From Mauremys mutica (taxonomy: Eukaryota > Chordata > Testudines > Geoemydidae): a DNA stretch of 64,000 nt. Made by a program: the position numbers and the translations under genes. Below the pieces are notes generated by a model. The model ran no database searches and was not told the origin of the DNA. It worked only from the letters and a program-made list of their open reading frames with translations. Below are positions 33,327-44,100 of the stretch, piece after piece (position 1 is the stretch's first letter; each line of letters opens with the position of its first letter). Location of the stretch: NCBI RefSeq assembly GCF_020497125.1, contig NC_059094.1:3575733-3639732 (forward strand), read 5' to 3'.

Positions 33327-33713
33327 CAGGGCTGGCTCTACATATTCGGCCGCCCCAAGCAGTCATGCGCAGGAGACGCCCCGGAGCCCCGGGAGCAGCG
33401 GACCTCCCGCTGGCTTGACTGGTGAGGGTCCACTAGTCGCGCGGCTCGGCTGGACCTCCCGCAGCTGCGGACGGTTGGCTGGTCTGGCGGCTCCGGTTGA
33501 GCTGCCGCAGTCATGCCTGCGGCAGGTCCAGCCGAGCCGCGCGACCAGCGAACCATCCGCAGTCATGCCTGCGGCAGGTCCAGTCGTCCCGGGGCTCCGG
33601 TGGACCTCCCACAGGCATGACTGCGGCAGGTCCGCCGGCCCAATCTGCCACCCCTGACGACAACTGCCGCCCCACGCGCGTGCTTGTCGCGCTGGGGTCT
33701 GGAGCCGGCCCTG
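33327..33713. mobile_element. hAT-type MITE inserted in the older PLE
   Basis: Ends CAGGGCTGGCTCTAC and TCTGGAGCCGGCCCTG. The flanks ggtgtggc / catgtggc are an 8-bp duplication with two mismatches. The interior has repeated catgcctgcggcaggtcc words in both orientations. The PLE sequence continues on both sides without loss (tgatggtgtggc ... caatgtgattaggtcc). Confidence 0.82.
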
Positions 33714-34899
33714 CATGTGGCCAATGTGATTAGGTCCTATGATGGTGTCCCTTGAATAGATATGTGGACAGCGTTGGCATCGGGCTTTGTTGCAAGGATA
33801 GGTTCCTGGGTTAGTGTTTTTGTTCTGTGCTGTGTGGTTGCTGGTATTTGCTTCAGGTTGGGGGGCTGTCTGTAAGCAAGGATAGGACTGTCTCCCAAGA
33901 TCTGGGAGAGTGAGGGATAATCTTTCAGGATAGGTTGTAGATCTTTGATGATGCGCTGGAGAGGTTTTAGTTGAAGGATGAAGGTAACGGCTAGTGGCAT
34001 TCTGTTATGTTCTATGTTGGGCCTGTCTTGTAGTACGTGACTTCTGGGTACTCTTCTGACTCTGTCAATCTGTTTTTTCACTGTAGCAGGTGGGTATTGT
34101 AATTTATGAATGCTTGATAGAGATCTTGTAGGTGTTTGTCTCTGTCTGAGGGATTGGAGCAAATGTGGTTGTATCTTAGAGCTTGGCTGTAGACAATGGA
34201 TCGTGTGGTGTGTCCTGAATGGAAGCTGGAGGCATCTAGGTAAGTATAGTGGTCTGTAGGTTTCCGGTATAGGGTGGTGTTTATGTGACCAACGCTTATT
34301 AGCACAGTAGTGTCAAGGAAATGGATCGCTTGTATGGATTGGTCTAGGCTGAGGTTGATGGTGGGATGGAAATTGTTGAAATCATGGTGGAATTCATCAA
34401 GGGCTTCTTTTCCCTGGGTCCAGATGATGATGTCATCAATGTAGCGCAAGTAGAGTAGGGGCGTTAGAGGATGAGAGCTAAGGAAGCGTTGTTCTAAGTC
34501 AGCCATATTTTGATGTTGGCATACTATGCGGGTACCCATAGCAGTGCCGCTGAGTTGAAGGTATATATTGTTCCCAAATGTGAAATAGTTGTGGCTGAGG
34601 ACAAAGGCGCAAAGTTCAGCCACCAGGTTTGGCATGTAACTAGTTGACAAAACTGGGGGGGGCGGGTTGGGGAAATGTAGGGGTGTGTGGGGAAATCACT
34701 GTATGCAGGGCAGCAGCCAGGCTAGGGCCACGGGCGCCACTCTAGTCCGCAGGGCAAAGCGTGGGCAGGGCGACTCGCACCCGGTGCCGAGCCTGAGCCA
34801 TGTGTGGGGACAGGGCTATACAGGCCGTTACTCCCGGAGCCTAACGCTATCAGGGCAACGCGACAGCTAAGCCGCCGAGGCGACCAGGTCGTGCCCACG

Positions 34900-35168
34900 G
34901 CGCGGGGAGGAGCTTGTCAGACTGGCCAGAGAGGGCAGTGCCAACAGCAAAGATGGCGGCGGTTGCCCTTCCGCTCGCCGGCTTTGAAGCCACCGGAAGG
35001 AGCGGGCTGCGCCTGCGCCGCCCCTCGCTAAGCTGGGAGCCGATTGGCTGGAGCGCTGCGCGAGCCCTGAGTGTCGGGCTCGCTGATTGGCTGGTTGCTT
35101 GTGGCGCGCTGAGGAGCTGTTAGTGGCAGGAGCCCAGCGTGTCTGGCGGGGTGTCCGCAGCAGCAGTA
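34900..35168 (+). promoter_or_regulatory. RPA2: RPA2 CpG-rich promoter and 5' UTR
   Basis: A CpG-rich stretch ends at the RPA2 start codon. Recognisable sites are AAGATGGCGGC (YY1-type, 34950-34960), CACCGGAAG (ETS-type, 34991-34999), TGCGCCTGCGCC (NRF1-type, 35008-35019) and two inverted CCAAT boxes (ATTGG at 35043 and 35086), the last spaced 43 bp apart as NF-Y pairs often are. No TATA box is seen. This is the classic set for a housekeeping, proliferation-linked gene. The transcription start cannot be placed from sequence alone. Confidence 0.7.
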
Positions 35169-35184
35169 ATGTGGAGCAGTCACG
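35169..35184 (+). CDS. RPA2: RPA2 exon 1 (5 codons)
   Basis: ATG plus four codons and one base (MWSSH) ahead of gtgagg. The tiny coding first exon matches the human gene structure, whose protein also starts MW. Confidence 0.9.
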
Positions 35185-38100
35185 GTGAGGGTGCGATGGG
35201 CGAAGGGTCTGGCGGGGGTGATGGGGCGGCGGGGCGGTGTAGTGGAGGGAGGGCTGGGGCGATGTGGGGGAGGGGCTGGGGCGATGAAGCGGGGGAGGGG
35301 CTGGCAGGGGGTGATGAGGGTGGGTGGTGGGCTGCACGAGGGGGTGATGTGGTGGGGCAGGCAGTGGGTTCCGCTCTCCTAGTTGTGGGGCTGGCGGGCA
35401 GGCATGTGTCTCTCCCTTGTGAGGTGCCTGTACATGGCTGAGCCCAGGCTGCCGACCCCCATGATGCTGCCCTTCTCCATGGCCTGTTGCCTGGAATCCC
35501 CATGATCTCGGCGTTCTGGTGCCTTCTCTGAGCTGTGGTGGGGTTTGGACTTGAGTGCAGGTTAAAAATACAGGAGGCTGGGGAGCAAGGCTTGGGGGTG
35601 GGAAGAGTGTTCTCCTCCTGTCTTTCCTGATGGAATCCTCTCAGCTCCATGTTATTTATGGCTGTGGAGCCAGCTCATTGTCAATGGTGCCAGCACTCAC
35701 TGTTTTATCACAGTCTAATAACATTTGGAGCTCTTTTAAAGCTCCAGTTCCTCAAGTTATGTGAACATGTGAGAATCTGCTGCGAAACACCTAAAATTAT
35801 GACCCCAAAAGCTGAAAAATTATAATGTAAATCCCCCCCAATTTTTTTAACTATATTTTGTCTAATTTTAAGCCAATTGCATGCCTTTTTTGGGTGTAAC
35901 TTGTGGCTTTTGAACATTTGGGGTTGGCAGCACTGCGTTATTAACCTTGATTCTTTCCCCTCTCCCCCAGGTGGCTTTGAGAGTGGCTATGGAGGGCATG
36001 CAATTAGTGGAGGATACACTCAGTCCCCAGGGGGGTTTGGATCTCCTGCAGCCACCCAGGGAGAAAAGAAACAGGTATGTAGTGCTTCCTAGTCCAGATA
36101 AGGGTTTGAGAGAATAGGATAATAGCCCACAAATGCCTGGTCATACTCGGGAGCTCCCCTTGGGGGTTTTGGTCTCTACATTCTTGTCATGAGACTGAGA
36201 AGGATTATCTACACCTCTCCTAGCACAGAACAAATTGTGCAATGTTAGGAACAAACTTCCCAATATATCATTTAATTGGGAAGCAGTGATGGGAGGAGTA
36301 CAACAGTCTAGGAGCTACCACTGACTTGTTTTGTGAGTTTGGGCAAGTTATGTATACTGTACTTTGGTTTCTCCACTCAGAATAGATATTTACCTCATTA
36401 ACAGGATGTTGCTGCTTAATTAAACTTCGCAGATGTGCTATAGCTGCAACCATCATTTTATGACTACTAACCTGGTTACGGCAAAGAGTCCTGTGGCACC
36501 TTATAGACTAACAGACGTTTTGCAGCATGAGCTTTCGTGGGTGAATACCCACTTCTTCAGATGCAAGTGGTGGAAATTTCCAGGGGCAGGTTTATATGTG
36601 CAAGCAAGAAGCAAGCTAGAGATAACGAGGTTAGATCAATCAGGGAGGATGAGGCCCTGTTCTAGCAGTTGAAGTGTGAAAACCAAGGGAGGAGAAACTG
36701 GTTCTGTAGTTGGCAAGCCATTCACAGTCTTTGTTTAATCCTGAGCTGATGGTGTCAAATTTGCAGATGAACTGGAGCTCAGCAGTTTCTCTTTGAAGTC
36801 TGGTCCTGAAGTTTTTTTGCTGCAGGATGGCCACCTTAAGATCTGCTATTGTGTGGCCAGGGAGGTTGAAGTGTTCTCCTACAGGTTTTTGTATATTGCC
36901 ATTCCTAATATCTGATTTGTGTCCATTTATCCTTTTCCTTAGAGACTGTCCAGTTTGGCCGATGTACATAGCAGAGGGGCATTGCTGGCATATGATGGCA
37001 TATATTACATTGGTGGACGTGCAGGTGAATGAACCGGTGATGGTGTGGCTGATCTGGTTAGGTCCTGTGATGGTGTCGCTGGTGTAGATATGTGGGCAGA
37101 GTTGGCATCGAGGTTTGTTGCATGGATTGGTTCCTGAGCTAGAGTTACTATGGTGCGGTGTGCAGTTGCTGGTGAGAATATGCTTCAGGTTGGCAGGTTG
37201 TCTGTGGGCGAGGACTGGCCTGCCACCCAAGGCTTGTGAAAGTGTGGGATCATTCTCCAGGATGGGTTGTAGATCCCTGATGATGCGCTGGAGGGGTTTT
37301 AGCTGGGGACTGTATGTGATGGCCAGTGGAGTCCTGTTGGTTTCTTTCTTGGGTTTGTCTTGCAGTAGGAGGCTTCTGGGTACACGTCTGGCTCTGTTGA
37401 TCTGTCTCCTTATTTCCTCGTGCGGGTACTGTAGTTTTGAGAATGCTTGGTGGAGATTTTGTAGGTGTTGGTCTCTGTCTGTGGGGTTAGAGCAGATGCG
37501 GTTGTACCTCAGTGCTTGGCTGTAGACAATGGATCTTGTGGTGTGCCCGGGATGGAAGCTGGAGGCATGAAGGTAGGCATAGCGGTCGGTAGGTTTTCGG
37601 TATAGGGTGGTGTTAATGTGACCATCAATTATTTGCACCGTAGTGTCTAGGAAGTGGACCTCCCTTGTAGATTGGTCCAGGCTGAGGTTGATGGTGGGGT
37701 GGAAGCTGTTGAAATCATGGTGGAATTTTTCTAGAGTCTCCTTCCCATGGGTCCAGATGATGAAGATGTCATCAATGTAGCGTAGGTAGAGAAGGGGCGT
37801 GAGTGGACGGGAGCTGAGGAAGCGTTGTTCCAGGTCAGCCATAAAAATATTGGCATATTGTGGGGCCATGCGGGTGCCCATAGCGGTGCCACTGATCTGG
37901 AGATATATGTTGTCATCAAATTTGAAATAGTTGTGTCTGAGGATAAAGGCACAGAGCTCAGCAACCAGTTGTGCTGTGGCATCATCAGGGATACAGTTCC
38001 TGACAGCTTGTATTCCATCAGCGTGTGGGATGTTGGTGTAGAGAGCCTCTACATCCATGGTGGCCAGGATGGTGTTTTCTGGAAGGTCACCAATGCATTG

Positions 38101-41100
38101 TAGTTTCCTCAGGAAATCAGTGGTGTCACGGAGATAGCTGGGAGTGCTGGTGGCATAGGGTCTGAGTAGAGAGTCCACATATCCAGACAGTCCTTCAGTG
38201 AGAGTTCCAATGCCCGAGATGATGGGGCGTCCAGGATTTCCAGGTTTGTGGATTTTGGGCAGTAGATAGAATAGCCCTGGTCGGGGCTCTAAGGGTATGT
38301 TGATTAGTTCCGGTGTAAGTGTAGGGAGTGTCCTGAGTAGATGGTGCAGTTTCTTAGTGTATTCCTCAGTGGGATCTGAGGGAAGTGGCCTGTAGAATTT
38401 GGTGTTGGAGAGTTGTCTGGCGGCCTCCTTTTGGTAGTCAGACCTGTTCATGATGACAACATGAACAGGTCTGACTACCAAAAGGAGGCCATGAACATGA
38501 ACAGGTCTGACTACCAAAAGGAGGCCGCCAGACAACTCTCCAACACCAAATTCTACAGGCCACTTCCCTCAGATCCCACTGAGGAATACACTAAGAAACT
38601 GCACCATCTACTCAGGACACTCCCTACACTTACACCGGAACTAATCAACATACCCTTAGAGCCCCGACCAGGGCTATTCTATCTACTGCCCAAAATCCAC
38701 AAACCTGGAAATCCTGGACGCCCCATCATCTCGGGCATTGGAACTCTCACTGAAGGACTGTCTGGATATGTGGACTCTCTACTCAGACCCTATGCCACCA
38801 GCACTCCCAGCTATCTCCGTGACACCACTGATTTCCTGAGGAAACTACAATGCATTGGTGACCTTCCAGAAAACACCATCCTGGCCACCATGGATGTAGA
38901 GGCTCTCTACACCAACATCCCACACGCTGATGGAATACAAGCTGTCAGGAACTGTATCCCTGATGATGCCACAGCACAACTGGTTGCTGAGCTCTGTGCC
39001 TTTATCCTCAGACACAACTATTTCAAATTTGATGACAACATATATCTCCAGATCAGTGGCACCGCTATGGGCACCCGCATGGCCCCACAATATGCCAATA
39101 TTTTTATGGCTGACCTGGAACAACGCTTCCTCAGCTCCCGTCCACTCACGCCCCTTCTCTACCTACGCTACATTGATGACATCTTCATCATCTGGACCCA
39201 TGGGAAGGAAACTCTAGAAAAATTCCACCATGATTTCAACAGCTTCCACCCCACCATCAACCTCAGCCTGGACCAATCTACAAGGGAGGTCCACTTCCTA
39301 GACACTACGGTGCAAATAATTGATGGTCACATTAACACCACCCTATACCGAAAACCTACCGACCTCTATGCCTACCTTCATGCCTCCAGCTTCCATCCCG
39401 GGCACACCACAAGATCCATTGTCTACAGCCAAGCACTGAGGTACAACCGCATCTGCTCTAACCCCACAGACAGAGACCAACACCTACAAAATCTCCACCA
39501 AGCATTCTCAAAACTACAGTACCCGCACGAGGAAATAAGGAGACAGATCAACAGAGCCAGACGTGTACCCAGAAGCCTCCTACTGCAAGACAAACCCAAG
39601 AAAGAAACCAACAGGACTCCACTGGCCATCACATACAGTCCCCAGCTAAAACCCCTCCACCGCATCATCAGGGATCTACAACCCATCCTGGAGAATGATC
39701 CCACACTTTCACAAGCCTTGGGTGGCAGGCCAGTCCTCGCCCACAGACAACCTGCCAACCTGAAGCATATTCTCACCAGCAACTGCACACCGCACCATAG
39801 TAACTCTAGCTCAGGAACCAATCCATGCAACAAACCTCGATGCCAACTCTGCCCACATATCTACACCAGCGACACCATCACAGGACCAAACCAGATCAGC
39901 CACACCATCACCGGTTCATTCACCTGCACGTCCACCAATGTAATATATGCCATCATATGCCAGCAATGCCCCTCTGCTATGTACATCGGCCAAACTGGAC
40001 AGTCTCTAAGGAAAAGGATAAATGGACACAAATCAGATATTAGGAATGGCAATATACAAAAACCTGTAGGAGAACACTTCAACCTCCCTGGCCACACAAT
40101 AGCAGAACTTAAGGTGGCCATCCTGCAGCAAAAAAACTTCAGGACCAGACTTCAAAGAGAAACTGCTGAGCTCCAGTTCATCTGCAAATTTGACACCATC
40201 AGCTCAGGATTAAACAAAGACTGTGAATGGCTTGCCAACTACAGAACCAGTTTCTCCTCCCTTGGTTTTCACACTTCAACTGCTAGAACAGGGCCTCATC
40301 CTCCCTGATTGATCTAACCTCGTTATCTCTAGCTTGCTTCTTGCTTGCATATATATACCTGCCCCTGGAAATTTCCACTACTTACATCCGACGAAGTGGG
40401 TATTCACCCACGAAAGCTCATGCTGCAAAACGTCTGTTAGTCTATAAGGTGCCACAGGACTCTTTGCTGCTTCTACAGAACCAGACTAACACAGCTACCC
40501 CTCTGATACTTAACCTGGTTACATCAGACATGGCTGAGCTGTGTCCACTCTGCGTTTTTACCTCCACAACAAAAGAATGTATAAAATACTCCTTTGTCTC
40601 AACACCTACCATGTTGCCTACTGTGTTTGTATCAGGGAAAACCAGGAGAGCTATTCCATATGTTCTCAGCAGGGGATAATGGAGCATGAAGGACATGCAC
40701 CTGGACCAATACCAAGAGTGCATAGGGAAAGCTGTAATGAAGGAGGAAGACAGGCCAACTCTGTTACACAAACTTAGTTAGGCTGTCCCTTCTACGCAGT
40801 AAAAAAACAAACCCAATGTTATCCCTTGGTTGTGGAAGACAACCATGTGCCAGCCTAGGCCACTAGGAAGGGCAGCACATAGTTAACTGTTGTGATTCCT
40901 AAGAATATCAATTGTGAGTGATGTTAGGGGGCTTATTCCTTCACCCTCTCACTTCCTTCTCGCATGAACAGAGAGCAACAATACCCGAAGTCCGAAGGTG
41001 CAAACAATTCGATGTTTATTAGGGTGAACTTCCAGCAAGCATGATTCCAGTTTCCTTTCTCAGTGTCCCCCCTTCCCAGCTCTGACACCATAGAGTCTTG

Positions 41101-44100
41101 CCTGTGTCCCTGTTCCCATTCCCCCTCTCCTTAGCGAAACATGATTCCAATTCCCCCACCCCCATTCCCCCCCTTACTTCCTGATTGACTGCAGACTATA
41201 TAGTAAAACTTGAGTTCTGCTTAGCTATACCTTAACCAAGCATTTTACTGAAATTTAATTAACTAATCCTAACATGATTATTTAACCAATTATAGCCCAC
41301 CACCTTAATTGGTTTACACCCAACAAAATTAATTATACAGCAGACAGAAACAATCACAGAACCAGACAGAGATTATGCAGACAAACAATAGAGACGGGAA
41401 GACTACAGTGATAGAACAATACAGAAATGAGGATTTCACATCCCAGCTATCAAACTAAGTTTCCTTTTACATCTTTTAGGCTCTTCCCTCTTTAGGTGAT
41501 AGGAATATCAGGACAGGATTGTATTCCTAACAGCCCAATAGCACCTTATTTCAGTGTAACTAGTTTGGAATGTGAGGATGTGACCATACACTTCCCAGTT
41601 TATGGCTGCCTCTGCTGCTTAGCCGAAGGCCTTAGCCTAAGAACAGGGCTCAGACTGTCACAGTAAGAGAAAGCACTTACACAAACACAGTGATTTTGAT
41701 TCTTTCTTTTATACCTCTATAACTAGCTTAGTGATAAGAATACACCTAAATTCTTAAAGTATAGGCCTTTGCAGACAGGCCTGAATATCTATATCCTAAC
41801 AAGTGAACTCAAACCATGGTTCGAGCTGCCTGTGGCACTAACTGGTCACAGACTCAGTTAAAAATCATAATGCTGACATGGCCTCAATATTTGTAAATCA
41901 CTTTGAACATCTCAATCTCAACATGAGTCAGCAATGCTATGCTGTTGCAGAAAAAGCAAATGCAATTTTAGGTTGCATTAACCAAGGCATAGCATGCAAA
42001 TCACAGGAGGTGATGGTACTGCTCTACTCAGGGCTCGGCCTCAGTTAGGCCTCAGCTGGAGTACTGTGTCCAGTTTTGGTTACCAGTGTATAGAAAGGAT
42101 GTAGAGAAACTGGAAAGGATCCAGAGGCGAGCAGCAAAGATGATCAAAGAGGTGTTATATAAGCCATATAAGCAAAGGCTGAAGGAACCCGGTATGTTTA
42201 GTTAGGAAAAGAGGAAATTGAGGGGAAACATGATAGCAGTCTTCAAATACTTGAAAGACTGCCATAAAAAGTTGAACAGTTGATCTCTCTTGCCACAGCA
42301 GGCAGGGCAAGAGCTAATGGGTTTAAACTACAGCATAGCAGTTTTAGATTAAATCTCAGGAAAAACTTCTTAACTGTAAAAACAGTAGGACAATGGAACA
42401 GACTGCCTAGAGAGGTTGTGGAAGCTCCTTCACTGAAGGTTTTCAAAAGGAGGCTGGAGCCATCTGTCTTGGATGGTTTAGACACAACAAATCCTGCATC
42501 TTAGCAGGGAGTTAGACTCACAAGATGACCTTTGTGGTCCCTTCCAACCCTATGATTCTAGCTGGACCTTTGGTCTGATCCAGTGTGGCTAGTCTTATAT
42601 TCTTATGATTTAAAGTGCTGCTGAGAATTAACTAGAACAGTGTTACTTGTTTATGCTGACTTCATAAGAAACATATAAAGGTTATGGAGACACAGTCTTA
42701 GTCTACAGGTAAAAGTGCTTTTAGTACCTAACTTACACTTGTTAAAGTCTTATTTGTGGAAAAATAAAATTTCTAGTTTTGTTTTTTCTTTTTCAAAGAT
42801 CAAAAGGTGAAATTTTCAGTCTTCTTTAAATTCTCTTTTGCAGCGATCTCGTTCCCAGAATATCGTGCCGTGTACAGTGTCTCAGTTACTTGCTGCTGAG
42901 CAGATTGATGAGACATTCAAGATCCGAGAAGTGGAGATCTCTCAGGTAAGTGAAAAAGGCTGCTGAGTAGGTATTTGTTGCCCAGATGGGTGGGAGGGAA
43001 GGTGGTTGTGTGTAAGTGTTAAATATTAAACTTCTTTGGTCCTAAGTTTTTTCCCAAGTAAAATGATCTCAGTTTCTTTTCCAATGCAGGTTGTTATCAT
43101 GGGGATAATCAGACAGGCAGAGAAAGCACCAACCAACATCCTCTACAAAATAGATGATATGACTGCAGCCCCGATGGATGTCAGACAGTGGGTTGATACT
43201 GATGTAAGCACCAACTGGGGTTTAGGGTTGAGACGATAAGTATGAATTCTGATACTTTCTGTCCAGGAATGATGGAGGAAATAGTATTTACCTTGTAAAT
43301 GTAAACTAAGACCATAGTATAGCTAACCAGCAGGACTAGAGACTGATGTCACAAGTTTAAACTCAATTAAATATCTCACTGACTGCTTTTTTTTAAACTG
43401 AAAAGACACCAAAGGCCCAGATTCCCATAGGTACTTAGGAACTCATGTCCAGCATTTAGGTGCCACCAACAGTCTCAAAACTATTGTCCAGCTGCTGCCT
43501 AACCCTGTAGGTGCTTATGTTTCCGCTGACGAGCATGTGCAAAGCCACCCAGTCCTGACACCACCCCACAGCTAATGAGCAGCTCGGAGCCCCTTGTTCA
43601 AGCCAGAATCCCAGAGCGATTCTCAAATTAGGTTTTCTCCTATCTTGCCAGAGGAACCCAGTCTGGCAAGTGTGCTCAGAGTATGTCTAACCCTCTCAAA
43701 AGACTGGGGGTGGGATGGGGACAGAAGCAAGTGAAGAATGTTCCAGGCTTGGGTGTGTGTGTCCATCTGTCCCAGTTAGGTCAGGACCTGGGAGATACAA
43801 GTTTGAATCCCCATTTTGCTTGATGTGAAGCAGGGAATTGACCCTGACTCTCCCACTATTGATTATAACAGGGAGGGTGTTGTCTCTCTGGCTTTTTGTG
43901 AAAGGGCTGACCTGGCTTGGGGGCCTAACTCCAGGAGAAGGCTCATGGTTGAGAATCCTGAGCGGAGACAGGTGCTTCCCTCTGGGCCATAAGCCGTGGC
44001 TCTTTCCTTTGTATTTCACTCTTGGCTGCCTTAGATATCTCCCTGCTCAGCTTGCTGGCTTCTGAGAATCCCTTTCTTAAGTGTGTAACTCTCCATACAA

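Larger units (their letters stand above)
32650..34628 (-). mobile_element. Older Penelope-like element, 5'-truncated, with 9-bp target duplication
   Basis: The minus strand encodes broken pieces of the same protein type: [15 protein letters not shown] and GTAMGTR (RT motif B), YLRYIDDI (motif C), and NVIYAIMCQQC with [11 protein letters not shown] (GIY-YIG), with frameshifts and a deletion after GTAMGTR. TTGGCATGT flanks it at 32641-32649 and 34629-34637. A hAT element (33327-33713) inserted into it later. It lies in the SMPDL3B-RPA2 intergenic region. Confidence 0.85.
36480..40510. mobile_element. Head-to-head Penelope-like element dimer with 12-bp target duplication
   Basis: Two nearly identical PLE copies point away from each other: left arm (36480-38451) on the minus strand and right arm (38497-40510) on the plus strand. 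They meet at a palindromic centre (38422-38526). The pair as a whole is flanked by TAACCTGGTTAC at 36468-36479 and 40511-40522. Both arms are truncated at the same 5' point. The left arm lacks the last ~60 bp of the 3' tail that the right arm keeps (ending ctctgatact). The dimer sits in RPA2 intron 2 and should have little effect on the mRNA, although a 4-kb hairpin in the pre-mRNA is possible. Confidence 0.93.

Noticed and set aside
34954..35123. ATG at 34954 in the RPA2 promoter with a short frame
   Set aside because: The frame (MAAVALPLAGFEATG...) stops without reaching RPA2 and the ATG is part of a YY1-type AAGATGGCGGC site; an uORF cannot be excluded but there is no support.
38845..40121. 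Minus-strand frames inside the right PLE arm (and their mirror images at 36827-38103)
   Set aside because: They are complementary-strand shadows of the reverse transcriptase/nuclease frame; they lack any domain.
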